From Strigamia acuminata (taxonomy: Eukaryota > Arthropoda > Chilopoda > Geophilomorpha > Linotaeniidae), in the NCBI GenBank assembly GCA_949358305.1, contig OX442321.1:3621605-3685604 (forward strand): DNA of 64,000 nucleotides, in the 5' to 3' direction. Under the pieces are notes generated by a model. The model made no database searches and was not told the DNA's origin. It was given only the letters and a program-made list of their open reading frames with translations. Both the position numbers and the translations under genes were made by a program. How positions within the stretch are numbered: the stretch's first letter is position 1; every line of letters begins with the position of its first letter. This document shows, in pieces, positions 26,113-37,972 of the stretch.

Positions 26113-28052
26113 TTACAAAATTATTTTAACAAAACTTATTTCAAATACACCAATAATTAAAGACATTAAAATCGCGCCCATTAAGATTATAAAAGGTCCA
26201 ATTATTTGACCAAACGAAACTGGATTAAAATGATCTACTAAACATTCCGGCGGTTTGGGGAAGAAACGTTGATAGTCAACTGATAAGATTCCATACTCCT
26301 TCAATAATAAAATTCTGTTGAAAAAACATTTGAATTTTTGTTTGATAATAAAAATGACTGCCATTTATTTACTTGCGATCGAAATAATCCATGTAGGCAA
26401 ATTGTCTTGAATATCCCAACGATATAGGTTGTCTGCTGACATAATGAGATGCAACATCAAAACTGCAATTTCCATAAATCGAACGTCGATGCCAAATGAG
26501 TCCAAATTTTCCACCATACGCCAACTCAATTCCATTATGAAGAGTACGAACTTTCAAAACAGTTTTATTTTCGAACGGTGGTTTCTATTAAAAATAACTG
26601 TTTGACAAAATTAACAATAAAATTCTTATCATAATACCTTGAATATTTCTTCAATACTACTGCCTTTTATAATCGCTGGCAAATAGTCTGTATTTTCCAA
26701 CAGGTCGTCAAGGGAAGAAAAAGGTACTTTGATGTCCATTGTTGCGAGCAAAGAAGTAATTGTAGAATTGTAACTTTCCCACAGCAACATCGAAAATATG
26801 ACATAGACTATGAAGACAATTTTCATGGCCTTCAATGAAAAAGTATTGAAGTTTCCTAGAACAGAGTGATAGCAAAGATATCAATTTTTTGATCAATTTC
26901 CCATTAATACGATATAAACCTTGTATCACAATTGGCCAACAAAGCAGGACATTGTTAATTAAATTTACAAAACAACTCTGATAATGTTTTATGCTTGATA
27001 AACGACTTGCTAATACACTGATAAAAATAACCATCAAATTTGTTGCAAACACGCACAGCCAGATTTCTAGATTGAACTGTTGCAAATAGAAACCGTAATT
27101 CCATTCGCGCTTATCTAATTTTCTGTACAAAATTTCATACAGAAATGGATAGAATTGCGGTGAGAAGTTTATGTAGTCTCTTCTCTGTCTGGTCATGCCA
27201 AGCCCAGCAGCAATGTCGGCTGTCTAAACAAAATGAGACTTAATTTAATATTACAAATATCAATTTATTAGCTAATGATGTGTAATACCCACCCCTTGTG
27301 TAAGATCACCTATCATCCCTGTCCAACTGCCATTTACAAAGGTTCCAAATTGTTTATGTTTGTTCCAAATGATTTTAATACTTGTAAGTTTTCCGAAATT
27401 TGTACAATTAATCGGTTGATATAAGTAAATAACTTCAATCTTTGTTTATATTTTACCTCGTATTAAATTGAGTTTTAAAAATGTTGAAAATTTCCCCAGA
27501 ATAACCACCTAGCACCAGTGATTTGTTTACATGAGTTATTATGAGTTGTGGGGGGATTCTACAGAGAGCATTTAGAAAGTAGTTTGTTTACTGGGAGTGT
27601 GTGTCCTACCATGAACCAAGAATAACAAATGGTCACGTTTCCATGTGTTATTTCATATTGATTCGTTGTTCTGTGTACTGATTGGAAGACAGCATTGCTT
27701 GCCAACTAAGCATGTTTGTTACCTGTTGTCATCCCAGAATACAGTGCGGCTATATATTTTATGGGACTATCGGTGGCAAAACACTCTGTACATGTGGATA
27801 CGTGACCATGTTATTTTTGTTTCGTGGTCCTACCTACATGAACAACTGTTAACCGTATTTCCTTTTCCAAAAGCTGAATTCTTCCGTTCTTTTGGATACT
27901 TTTAATCTTTTATTTAACACATTCAGAATAAACGCTTAAAAATTAATCAATTTGCACACAACTTACGGATCGATTATCACAACTTAGTCGTAAAAAAGAC
28001 TTTTTCGCATCAATTCTTTGCCATTTGTATCCTAAATACTGAAATTTGTTCT
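26113..28052 (-). pseudogene. Ionotropic receptor copy 2 (nearly intact, one probable frameshift)
   Basis: All eight exon counterparts of copy 1 are present with GT/AG sites, including the pore exon (NNVLLCWPIVIQG), the SYNSTITSLLATMDIKVPF segment and the last exon with PVSFGQIIGPFIILMGAI. The third visible exon (27457-27558) is 102 bp, whereas the copy 1 counterpart is 101 bp. The extra base is in a run of six G, and it breaks the reading frame across that exon. This could be a true pseudogene mutation, a sequencing error in a homopolymer, or a shifted splice site. Its 5' flank is interrupted by an LTR at 28207, which may also have separated it from its first exons. Confidence 0.7.
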
Positions 28053-28215
28053 GCAATATAGAGCATTTAATGATGCAGTAAGAAAAAATTCCTGCACTAA
28101 AGCCAAATGAAAATGAATTATAAATGCACAACAAAAACTTAATATAGGAGTTTATCAAAACCATACGATAGTAACACTTTTTACGTACACCAATGAGGAT
28201 ATAGCTTGTGACCGT

Positions 28216-28400
28216 TAATGTGTTCCTTGGTTTGATATTGTTGATTACAAAGTGGGTTATTACGGAGTCGTGAATAAAGCAGCCATCTTGGTTAGTAGAA
28301 TTAACATAAGACATTTATTTGCATGTTTTTACACAGGTGGCGCTGACAGTTGACCAGCGTCACAAATTGACATATTGAAAGATGGAGTGCGGACACTCCA
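28216..28400 (-). repeat. 3' LTR of the gag-only gypsy element
   Basis: 185 bp, direct copy of 30606-30790. It carries the perfect stem TGGAGTGTCCGCACTCCA at its outer end. Confidence 0.9.
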
Positions 28401-28518
28401 GTACCCCCTTAATTGGGATCCAAAAGGGAGCAATTTTACAAAATGAAATATTAAAACATTGAATTTAAATGTAAATAAGGAATAAAATAACATACAATTA
28501 CAAAGTTGAATTGGCTCA

Positions 28519-30426
28519 TTAATTTGATGGGAAACCATAAAATTCCGTCGGTTTCTTGTTGCGAACAGGTCGGGGGCTGCTTACAGAATTCGGAGGCGGT
28601 CCAGGCGGTGACACAGGAGCAACACGCAGCGGAGAAGACGGCGGCAGTGTCAACGGTTTTGCAGGTGTCGGGGAAGCAATTGCATTCTGTGGGCTCACAA
28701 ACGGACCAATGTGCGAATCATCCCCCTTAATTGGAAGTGGCGTTCCAATTGATAAGTGGTTTTGCAATTGGTCGGTGTGTCGTGACCAAATGACGGCGGA
28801 AGTCTGGCGCAACGAACGAAATGAAACCAATAATTGGTCCACGGAATCTGCCAAAGAGAGTTGAAATTTGGTTAATTTCTCCATTTCGTCGTGGAAAAAG
28901 TTGGGGTGCTGCAACAATAACGTTTGGAGCGTGTCGAGCACGTCAGTGCTTGCCAAGCAGTTCATGGAAGCCAGCGCCGTCGCTGCAGCAGCAACAATCA
29001 CGTTTGGAGTAGACTCGTTCAGCGGGGAAGCTTCTACATCCAGTCTGGGGGCGGTGAATTCAGCAGTCGTGTTTGTTGGTGGTCGAGTGCGCTTTCGAGC
29101 GGCGCGTCTGCGTGCGGACTTTGAGGTGGACTTGGCGGTGACCGAATTCACGACAGCACCCATCAAAATTCCAGCAGGGGACAACAAATCGAAGGCGTCC
29201 AGCCAATTGCGACCCATCACCGGAACTGATCCAGTCGCAGCAACACAGAGCGGTAAGACGAATTTGCGGCGATCGTGCTGCACCGGCACGTGGCAAACCC
29301 CGTCCATCGGCAGGACGTGACCGTCGTAAGTGGACATCCGCGAATCGAGCGGCTGCAACTGAAATCGAGAAAAATTTTGGTTAAACATCTCGCGACTGAT
29401 GGTTGTCGCTTCAGCGTCCGTGTCGATCTGCATGAGCAGCAATGTGTCCGCCACTCGCATTTCCCGAACCAACGGTTTGGTCGGTTTGATGCTGATCGAA
29501 TTTATTGCTTTTCTGGCCTGTCCGGGTGTCGTACGAATCGAGTAGAAGGTGAGCTTCCGAGGCGCAGCAATTACAGCATGGTGGGGAGCAGTTGCAGCGG
29601 TTGACATGCAGGCCGATTGTGTGTGTCCGACGAGGCCACAGCCCTGGCACTTGGTGCGACGATGTTCGCAATCGTCTCTGCGGTGTCCAGTTTGTCCGCA
29701 CGATGTACATTTTCCGTCGACGTGACGTGGCTGGTGACCGGTGCCGTTGCACAATTTGCACTTGGCGTTGTTGTGCTGTTGCAGTGGCTGGTCTTGTTGG
29801 TGATCGGTGGTGCCCCTCGAGGAGCGTTTGCCACCTTCGTGCGAGTTCGCATTGGATCGTGGCGAGTTTCCGCCGTTTTGAAGTTGGTGCACCGACTGCT
29901 GGGTGTCGAGAAAACTGGAAACGTCCGCTCCGGCGATCTCGGCGGAGGTGGCTGCCTCGAGAGCCAACGCAAAAGTAAGGTCTTTTTGCGTGTAAAGCGT
30001 CTCTTGGACGTGACGCATGTTCAAACCGATCACGAACTGGTTCCGCATTTCGTCGTCTTGATTATCGTTGAAGTCGCAGTATTTAGTAAGCGCGTGTAGA
30101 GCGGCCGCAAAGTCACTCACCGACTCGCCTTTATTGCGCTTCCGAGCTCGAAAACGGACGATTTCACCTTGTTTGACCGGCTTTGGTTTTTGATGTTTAA
30201 CTATTAAGTCGGTGAGTTGTTTGAAAGTCAATTCCGTCGGCTTTTTAGGTCGGGCCAGATCCACAAATGTGGCAAAAGTTGCCATTCCCACGCAGGCCAA
30301 AAGCGTATTTACTTTTTCTGCGTCCGCGACGATTTTGTTGCATGAGAAGACGCATTCCATCTGGAGGATGTAGGTTTCCCAATCGTCGAGCGAGTTGTAT
30401 TTTTCCGGAGCCGCAACCAAAGGCAT
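28519..30426 (-). CDS. Gypsy gag-protease polyprotein with internal pol deletion
   Basis: 635 aa. The gag part (about 1-200) opens MPLVAAPEKYNSLDDWETYI. Cysteine-rich zinc-knuckle-like motifs follow at about 220-275 (CKLCNGTGH, CTSCGQTGHRRDDC, CQGCGLVGHTQSAC). A retropepsin-like region holds LLLMQIDTDAEATT: the usual active-site Gly is replaced (DTDA instead of DTGA), so the protease is probably dead. At about 500 the LLLQHPNFFHDEMEKLTKF stretch, which normally precedes reverse transcriptase, is fused in frame to a tail with VIWSRHTDQL, typical of the end of integrase. About two thirds of pol is thus precisely absent while the frame stays open. Confidence 0.85.
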   Translation of the reverse strand: MPLVAAPEKYNSLDDWETYILQMECVFSCNKIVADAEKVNTLLACVGMATFATFVDLARPKKPTELTFKQLTDLIVKHQKPKPVKQGEIVRFRARKRNKGESVSDFAAALHALTKYCDFNDNQDDEMRNQFVIGLNMRHVQETLYTQKDLTFALALEAATSAEIAGADVSSFLDTQQSVHQLQNGGNSPRSNANSHEGGKRSSRGTTDHQQDQPLQQHNNAKCKLCNGTGHQPRHVDGKCTSCGQTGHRRDDCEHRRTKCQGCGLVGHTQSACMSTAATAPHHAVIAAPRKLTFYSIRTTPGQARKAINSISIKPTKPLVREMRVADTLLLMQIDTDAEATTISREMFNQNFSRFQLQPLDSRMSTYDGHVLPMDGVCHVPVQHDRRKFVLPLCVAATGSVPVMGRNWLDAFDLLSPAGILMGAVVNSVTAKSTSKSARRRAARKRTRPPTNTTAEFTAPRLDVEASPLNESTPNVIVAAAATALASMNCLASTDVLDTLQTLLLQHPNFFHDEMEKLTKFQLSLADSVDQLLVSFRSLRQTSAVIWSRHTDQLQNHLSIGTPLPIKGDDSHIGPFVSPQNAIASPTPAKPLTLPPSSPLRVAPVSPPGPPPNSVSSPRPVRNKKPTEFYGFPSN

Positions 30427-30605
30427 ATTTGAACGATAGAATTGATGAATTCAAGGCAAAACTTACAGATGAAAATTCGGGCCTAACGGTCAACGCGTGG
30501 TCACGAGCGTACGGTCAGTGGCGAAAATCTCATCAAAACGACAAGAAAACACACAAAAGTTCAATAGTAGTTGATGGTTCGATTATACTCATCCCTCGTC
30601 GCCAA

Positions 30606-30790
30606 TAATGTGTTCCTTGGTTTGATATTGTTGATTACAAAGTGGGTTATTACGGAGTCGTGAATAAAGCAGCCATCTTGGTTAGTAGAATTAACATAAG
30701 ACATTTATTTGCATGTTTTTACACAGGTGGCGCTGACAGTTGACCAGCGTCACAAATTGACATATTGAAAGATGGAGTGCGGACACTCCA
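30606..30790 (-). repeat. 5' LTR of the gag-only gypsy element
   Basis: 185 bp, direct copy of 28216-28400. The primer-binding site TGGCGACGAGGG begins within two bases of its inner end on the minus strand. Confidence 0.9.
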
Positions 30791-31298
30791 ACCGTCAGGC
30801 CACCCAAGTGACCTGCGGCACTGCCACACACCGCTATACGGCCCCAAAGGTCACCCCTCTTAAATGAGTGACCCAGTTCGGGGAAGGAGGGAGCTAAGTG
30901 GTGTGGTGAGGAGGAGAGAGTAGTGGGACACGGACTAAGAAGGACGTGTCTGCATTGGGAGTGTGTGTTGCTGGACACCGACTGAGAAGGTCGTGTGCTC
31001 AGTAGTCCGAGAGGAGAAGATATTCATCTAGCCGGACAACGAGTGTCCCTGGCTCTGGACTCTGTACTCCTCACCATTCACCACGATGAAGCTCACTTGT
31101 CAGTACTATGGCGGTGTCCATAGTGCAGCCTCCATGAGTGGACGCGACGACACGAATGTTTAATCGAACCGACCACGTCACCCATTGGGCTCACGCCCAG
31201 TGTGTGACAGGTCGGTTGCTTGTGCGGCGTGCTATCGTGGCACCCCTGCAACGGGTAACGGGATTCCCCATACCCCTAGACAACATTAATAAAGGCCA

Positions 31299-31557
31299 AC
31301 TCAAAACGGTTTAACTTACGTGTTTGGAGCGAAATGATTACGAGTGCAAGAAGATACATTATGAGCCCATTAAGTAAAGTATTACCCCGGTAGTACAACA
31401 GTTTTTTCAGCCACTTTGTTTTTACGTCAAGTGTGGAGAATGATGTCTACAAGTCAAAATGCATTGCAATTGCACAATTTTTACAAATGTTCTTAGGTCA
31501 TTTCAAATTTATGCCAGTTTGGGGCCTCAATTTGAAAATGATAGGGTTAAGATTTGA
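31299..31557. repeat. Host repeat block A, copy 1
   Basis: Starts ACTCAAAACGGTTTAACTTA and aligns by eye with 37714-37972 through GGGGCCTCAATTTGAAA. It marks a segmental duplication of the DNA beyond IR copies 2 and 3. Confidence 0.7.
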
Positions 31558-31831
31558 CCAATGGAGTTGAACACTCCACTTTTTGTCAACTCAAATTGAT
31601 TTCTCAACAAACAAACATTTACACTTTCATAACTACGGCAACACTAATTGATAATTGATTCCAGTGGCACTTCAATTTAAAGTCATTAATATTAACTTAT
31701 AATTGTTTTTACTCCCACCTCCCACCATGGAGTAATTTTATTTCATGATAGTTTTATCGACTTTTTTTTATAGTTTTGAAACAATTAGGTTTGTTCCTTC
31801 AAAACAAATTAATTATGTTTCCACATCGTCA
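31558..31831. other. Unique AT-rich spacer with a small hairpin
   Basis: No gene. AATGGAGTT..AACACTCCACTT near 31560-31585 can form a weak hairpin. Confidence 0.3.
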
Positions 31832-32420
31832 TGTGACCTTTTAGAACAGCACGACACCATGTACTGCGACACAAGGATGACCAGCATCACTGCCACTTGC
31901 CGCCTAATGGCCCTAAGGTCATTCCTCTCGTGGGGTGGTATGACCCAGTATAGGGAAGGAAGGAGCTGCATGGTGTGGGGAGCAGAGAGAAAAGCACTGG
32001 GTCTCAACCAAGACAGGTGTGTGAAGTAAGGCTCTGAAGCCAGCAAGAGTCATCGTACTCTGTGCTGACTCTGCTCTCCTCCCAATTCACCTCTTCGACG
32101 CTCAGTAATGTGATGATGGATCCTCTACAGCCTCCATGAGCGGTTGCATGGGCCTTACGGGTGAGTACAGCGGCATGTTTTTTGACCGGCCTAGCCATAT
32201 ATGGGGCTCCTTCCCATGTATGATAGGTCGATTGCGGGTGTGGCGTGCTTTTGTGCACTGGCAACACGCGGGTAGACACAAGTCTCCAACCCCTAGACAA
32301 CGAATTAAAGGCCAACAACCCAACAATCTGAAGTTCCCCTTGTCTTATTTACGTGAGTATGCGTCCCATCCCATGGTAACCAGTCCCCAGGCCACCATGG
32401 AGAAGACCACACCAATCACA
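31832..32420 (+). mobile_element. Solo LTR, family 1
   Basis: Starts TGTGACCTTTT and ends ACCAATCACA. Middle blocks match 38591-39156: GTATGACCCAGTATAGGG, TTCACCTCTTCGACGCTC, GGTGTGGCGTGC, CCTAGACAACGAATTAAAGG and CAACCCAACAATCTGAAG. No target duplication is visible, so it is old or its ends were rearranged. Confidence 0.7.
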
Positions 32421-32660
32421 ATAATAAAACCAGTTATGTTAATTCCGTAATACCAATGTCTGCTTCTTTCATACTCTAATCAGTTACTACTACAATCAAT
32501 GTACAGAACACAATAAAAAGATTAACACCGGTCTCACTTTTTGGAAGTCAGTGGAAATAATTCACACCGCTTCGTAATTTACATAGAAAACTAAGTTATT
32601 CTTAAGAGTATTGTGTTGTGTATACGTTAATTCGATATCTTCAAAGCAATATTTTGTCAC
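32421..32660. other. Non-coding AT-rich DNA
   Basis: No gene, repeat or signal recognised. Confidence 0.3.
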
Positions 32661-33215
32661 AAACATTAGATGCGTTCAAAGTTTATATAAAATGGCCAAA
32701 ATAGTACGGAAAAATGTGCCTAACTAGCTGTGTTAAAGTTTCGCTTTATATCCAAACGAACACATTCACTTTTTATAACCGTGAATGTGTTCGTTTTTGG
32801 CTCGTTTTAAATATCGGTTGTACATAAAAATTCCTTTTCTTTCATTTAACCATTGAATTGTGGTTGTGACCCCGTTATTAAAACATAATTTAGCATTTAC
32901 TCACACTTTGGGAGGTGGGTGCTTGCCTGAAAGTCTGTATGACACTTATGATACTTTCCAGTAGGCCATTTTGAATTTGGGGATGGTTTTTGGCTGTTTT
33001 TGTTGTCCACTCCGTTTATAGAAACAGTTAAAACCGAAACTTTGAACGCACTTAATGTCTTCGATGCTCCAAATTTTAAACTTAAAAGCCACTTTTTAAA
33101 AGTATTTTAGGTTTTTCACCCCGTCAGATGCAATAGCATTAAAACGGTGTAAACTTGAGCACAACTTTTTGACGTTCTTACCTCATTCCTGTCGATATTG
33201 ACAGTGCTCAAGGTT
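32661..33215. repeat. Host repeat block B, copy 1 (empty site for the LTR at 38591)
   Basis: Matches 38447-39580 except that it lacks the 566-bp LTR: GGCTCGTTTTAAATATCGG here versus GGCCTTGTTT[LTR]GTTTTAATATCGG there. It contains a 13-bp perfect hairpin CGAACACATTCAC / GTGAATGTGTTCG at about 32755-32792. Confidence 0.75.
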
Positions 33216-34357
33216 TCGTGTTGTTATCGCAACTACCGCATTAAGTTTTAAAATTAAAACGAAGGTATTGATTTGAGGTGAAATTGCTTTTGCAATATTT
33301 AAGAGCACTTTTTCGCAAGGTGGTGTACTCTGCTGAACGAGAAAAGAGAATTTGTAGTGTTTAAGATTTAATTTCAGTTTGATTGAACTTTTTTCCCAAT
33401 TTGGGATTGGCGTGTTTCGTAGTGTCAAATCGTGATGGCCGGTATCGTGGCAGATTTAGTTCGTGAATGTAAAATAATTCATTAAAAAGATTTGAAATTG
33501 ATATTAATGTTTAATAAAGAAAATACTACACCATTTAGGTCGAACCTCGCAATTACAAACACAGTCATATTGAATTCCTCGTTATAACAATTTTTTTTTA
33601 TTTCAATTAGTTGCCTCTGTATGGTGGCCTGGAAGGACCATCGTAATTTGCTGGAAGTTTGGAAATTTTACACCTGACCCAGAAAAGCCAATAAATTTTA
33701 AATTTAAAAATAAAAAATTTCTAAATTTTTGATAGGCCAAAATAGTCCTATTTTGACAAATTTTGACACCTGGTGGAGGGTATTAGTAATATCTTGGTTT
33801 AAAACGTGCTGATGGAGAGACTGATTGTTTCCTTATTTTCGTAATGGATTGCATACATGTTTTGTTAGAGATTTACTGACCGCCAATGTGTTATTGGTCA
33901 TCGCCGGAAGTGCTAATTACGTCAATGAACACGTTACGCTTGACCACAGGATTATTTGTTTGAACCAACATTTAGAATTATATTAACCATTGTATTTGAA
34001 AATAAAATCACTTATCATTTTGAACTGCTGGTGTACGGCCATTACTGTTTGTTTTGTAGAGCTGTCAAGGTGCAATAAGGACATCAAACTATCATGTTTG
34101 GTGAGCCAAAGAAAATTGTCGGCCATTTTATTATGACGTTAACTACATGAACGTTACATGCAGAGTGCACCAGTTCAGACAGAGAACACACAAGAAAACA
34201 AGGACTGTAGTAAAGGCCAATCTTGTCCATTACATGTAACATTTGCTACTATTGAAAATACATATCATGTTTGCCATTACAATTCAACTTGCCAAACTTG
34301 TAAAGTAAGAATACATGATTAAATTTAATATAAACAACTTGATATTATACAAGAAAT
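33216..34357. other. Non-coding interval
   Basis: No supported gene. The largest frames are short and lack domains. Contains scattered A/T homopolymers (TTTTTTTTT at about 33590). Confidence 0.35.
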
Positions 34358-34992
34358 TGTGACCAACTGCCCACTCAGGCTGTGTCACTTCACTGCAACA
34401 CACGGCGCTTCCAAGCTCTCGCGCACCTCGTGTGTTTCTCGTGCGCGACCTGGCGCGGTCCCCCGCACCAGGTGGAGCTGTCGGTCGTTGGCTCCGCCAA
34501 TTGGGAACCGGAAGTGCCCCTTCCGGAAGGGGTTGACCCCGCAGTAAATATAGTCAGTTGAATCTGGACAAGCATGGCGAACGGTCGTTTCTCGACCTTC
34601 TTCCCATGCCTGATCGCAAGAGATACCCAAAGGACCGACGCAGCAATGCTGTCGCCGGTCGGGACCTGAGCGTCCAACACGCCGTGTTCGCCGCATGTTC
34701 CTAAAGAACATTACGACGACGCGGCACAAACTGCATACACCGATCTCGCGTGTCATGGCGATCTACCGATTGCCGTGCCACGTGGTCAAATCAGGAATGG
34801 CGGCCAAAACCGCCATTACACTTGGGAAATACACCTTGAGACACCATATCATACCCCTAGACATAATAAAGCCAATAATCAAAACCTAAACTTGTGTCTC
34901 TGTTGTATTTCGTGGAATTTATCATCGTGTTTGTTGCGTCCAGCGCCTCGTGGCCCTCCCCAGACCACGTGGCGTCCGTCCGAACACTCACA
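34358..34992 (+). mobile_element. Solo LTR, family 2, with 4-bp target duplication
   Basis: 635 bp, TGTGACCAACTGCC to CGAACACTCACA, flanked by AAAT at 34354-34357 and 34993-34996. GC-rich body, then CCCTAGACATAATAAAGCC (a polyadenylation-type AATAAA) and a CTTGTGTCTCTGTTG block. Similar to 6926-7383. The clear duplication indicates a simple insertion followed by LTR-LTR recombination. Confidence 0.8.
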
Positions 34993-35074
34993 AAATGAAA
35001 TAAAGCATTCATGGTATTTACACACATGAACATGCAGTGAAGCGAACATTAGGGGACTCATGAAACAAATGGTT

Positions 35075-37180
35075 GGCTAACAACTAAGAGTGATAGCAAA
35101 TCGCTGATCACAAATTCGTCTTAGGCATGCACGATTTATTAAATTTACGATTGACTTAATTGAACAAGTCATTACTTATTAATTTGAGTGTATTAAATGC
35201 TTGGACAGATTTTGTAGAAAAGTCGTGGGAACTTGACTCAATACAATAATAAACTGCAATCGACAAACGTAAAATGGAACATTTCATAAATAAAAAGAGA
35301 AGTGTGTATTAAATTTACAAAATGAATTTAACAATAATAAGTTCAAATACACCAATAATTAAAGACATTGAAATTGCGCCCATTAAGATTATAAAAGGTC
35401 CAATTATTTGACCAAACGACACTGGATTAAAAGGATCTACTAAACATTCCGGCGGCTTGGGGAAGAAACGTTGATAGTCAATTGATAAGATTCCATACTC
35501 CTTCAATAATAAAATTCTGTTTGAGAAAATATTTCAATTTTTGTTTGATAATAAAAATAACTGCTTATTGTTTACTTGCCATTGAAATAATCCATGTAGC
35601 CAAATTGTTTTGAATATCCCAACGATGCAGATTCTCTGCTCACATAATGAGATGCAACAGCAAAACTGCAATTTACATCCATCCAATTTCGTACAAAAAT
35701 GAATCCAAATTTTCCATTATACGCTAACTCAATTCCATCACGACTAGTACGAACTTTTAAAACAGTTTTAGTTTTGTATGGTGGTTTCTATTAAAAATAA
35801 TTGTTTTATACAATTAAGCAAATGAAATTCTTATCATAATACCTTGAATATTTCTTCAATACTAGTGCCTTTTAAAATCGCTGGCAAATATTCTGTATTT
35901 TCCAACATGTCATCAAGGGAGGAAAATGGAACTTTGATGTCCGTTGTTGCAAGCAAAGAAGTTAATGTGGAATTGTAACTACCCCACAGCAACATCGAAA
36001 ATGTGATGTAGACTATGAAGACAATTTTCATGGCCTTCAATGAAAAAGTATTAAAATTTCCTAAAACATAGTGAAGGCAAAGGTATCAATTTTTTCCAAT
36101 CCATTCTCCGTCAATACGGTATAAACCTTGCATCACAATTGGCCAATAAAGTAGGAGATTGTTAACTGAATTTAAAAAATAACTCTGATAATGTTTTGTG
36201 CTTGAAAAACGACTTGCTAATACACTGATAAAAATAACCATCAAGCTTGTTGCAAAAATACACAGCCACATTTCTAGATTGAACTGTTGCAAATAGAAAC
36301 CGTAATTCCATTGGCGCCCATCTAATTTTCTATAAAAAATGCCGTACAGAAATGGATACAATTGCGGTGAGAAATTTACTTAGTCTCTTCTCTGTCTGGT
36401 CATGCTAACCCCCATAGAAATGTCGGCTGTCTACACAAAATGAACAAAAATTTAAAATGTCTAATATCAGATATCACTGTACATAATTATGATGTGTAAT
36501 ACTCACCCCTTGTGTAAGATCACCCATCATCCCTGTCCAACTGCCATTTACAAAGGCTCCACTTTAAACAATCAATACAAGTAAATAAATTCAATCTTTG
36601 TGTATATTTTACCTTGTATTAAATTGAGTTTTAAAAATGTTGAAAACTTCTCCAAAATAACCTCCTAGTATCAGTAAATTATTTACGTAAGTTAATGTAA
36701 AGAATTGTGGATGCTATAGTAAAAACATTTAAAAAGTAAGCATGTTTAATATAAGTGTGTGTCTTACTTACCTCAACGACTGTTAATCTTATTTCCTTTC
36801 CCAAAAGCTGATTTTCTCCGTCCTCTTGAATATTTCTAATCTTTTATTTCCTCTATTTTCAGAATCCACACTTAAAAATTAATCATTTTGAACACAACTT
36901 ACCGATTGATTATCACTACTTAGTTGTAAAAAAGACTTTCTTGCATCAATTCTTTGCCATTTGTATCCAAAATACTGAAATTTGTTCTGCAATATAGAGC
37001 ACTTAATGATCCAGCAAGACAAAGTTTCTGCACTAATATAACCAAATGAAAATGAATTATAAATGCACAACAAAAACCTCAAACAGGAGTTTATCAATAC
37101 CATACGATGGAAACACTTTTCAAAAAAACGTTTAAGAGATTTTACTTACACCAATGAGGTTACAGCTCATTGCTTACACA
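35075..37180 (-). pseudogene. Ionotropic receptor copy 3 (pseudogene) with flanks
   Basis: Same exon order as copies 1 and 2, from the last exon (stop at 35315) up to the exon with NKFQYFGYKWQRIDARKSF at about 36910-36991. Two lesions are visible. First, in the exon upstream of the pore helices the reading is RRD-stop-VNFSP (TAA at about 36380, where copy 1 has a tyrosine codon TAT). Second, the exon with WTGMMGDLTQG (36506-36560) has lost its first 35-40 bases and its splice acceptor. The gene cannot make a full receptor. Other exons retain open frames and good splice sites, so decay is recent. Confidence 0.8.
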
Positions 37181-37713
37181 GTGCTTACATACTCTGCAAT
37201 GAAACCAACATGCAGTGAAAACGTGAAGCAATGAGCAAAAATTGTCGGTTTTTAGGCAAGCCGTTGCCATCGCAGCTATAATTTTCCAGTGTTTAGTTTT
37301 AAAGTTGGAATTTTCGCTTAATAAATGGAGTATCACAAATTGTGTGGTAATGTAGTATTATTGTTTTGAATTTATTATTATGTTAATGTGTGCTCAGAAA
37401 GAGTTTTTGTGTATGATTTTGGTATTATAGATTATTAGGTAAAGATTATAACATTGTGAGTATCAGTATCTTACCTCGGAATTACTTTTCAAAAAATCGC
37501 CTGAAAGCAATATTAAATGCTTGTGAAATTATAATTAAACACTATACCGGTATACAGTATATTGTACATTATACACCCATTTACCATTATTCGAAATCAG
37601 AGTCACACTAGAACATCTGGTTGTGTAGAATTGTACCATGTTGGTCTTATTGTAACCAATGGAACATACTGGAACAGAAAATTTAGCTTATTATTTTGTA
37701 TCATTTTCTTGAA
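37181..37713. other. IR 5' flank and AT-rich spacer
   Basis: 37100-37290 corresponds to the flank also seen at about 1310-1490 (CAAGCCGTTGCCATCRCAGC). The remainder holds nothing recognisable. Confidence 0.35.
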
Positions 37714-37972
37714 TACTCAAAACGGTTTAACTTACGTGTTTAGAGCGAAATGATTACGAGTACAAGAAGATACATTACGAGCCCTTTAAGTAAGGTATTA
37801 TCCCGGTAGCATAATAGTTTTTTCAGCCTTTTTGTTTTTACGCCAAGTGTGGAGAAAGATGTCTATACGACAAAATGCAATGCTGTATTGCACAATGTTT
37901 ACAAATGTTCTTAGGTCATTTCAAATTTATACCAGTTTGGGGCCTCAATTTGAAAGTGATAAGGTTAAGAAT
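37714..37972. repeat. Host repeat block A, copy 2
   Basis: Counterpart of 31299-31557 (ACTCAAAACGGTTTAACTTA ... TTTGGGGCCTCAATTTGAAA). Confidence 0.7.

Larger units (their letters stand above)
28216..30790 (-). mobile_element. Non-autonomous Ty3/gypsy element (gag-protease only)
   Basis: Two direct 185-bp LTRs (28216-28400 and 30606-30790) flank a 2.2-kb interior, and ACCGT is duplicated at 28211-28215 and 30791-30795. On the coding (minus) strand the LTR begins TGGAGTGTCCGCACTCCA. A primer-binding site follows the 5' LTR, TGGCGACGAGGG, whose first 11 bases fit the 3' end of a tRNA-Ser. A polypurine tract (TTAAGGGGG) precedes the 3' LTR. The LTRs look identical by eye. Reverse transcriptase, RNase H and integrase core are missing, so it needs help in trans. 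Confidence 0.9.
28207..31298 (+). mobile_element. Family 1 solo LTR split by a gag-only gypsy element
   Basis: The LTR starts TGTGACCGT at 28207-28215, is interrupted by the gypsy derivative (28216-30790), and resumes after the repeated ACCGT with CAGGCCACCC at 30796. It runs to the ATTAAAGGCCAA block at about 31298. Its last 100 bp are missing; the sequence passes directly into a host-repeat block that is also present at 37714. The LTR lies in the DNA just 5' of IR copy 2. Confidence 0.75.

Noticed and set aside
28556-30099. Several plus-strand frames of 60-160 codons
   Set aside because: They lie opposite the gag-protease gene, whose zinc-knuckle and protease motifs prove the minus strand is coding.
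34359-34889. Frames within the family 2 LTR
   Set aside because: They lie wholly inside a solo LTR bounded by a target duplication; GC-rich composition explains the open frames.
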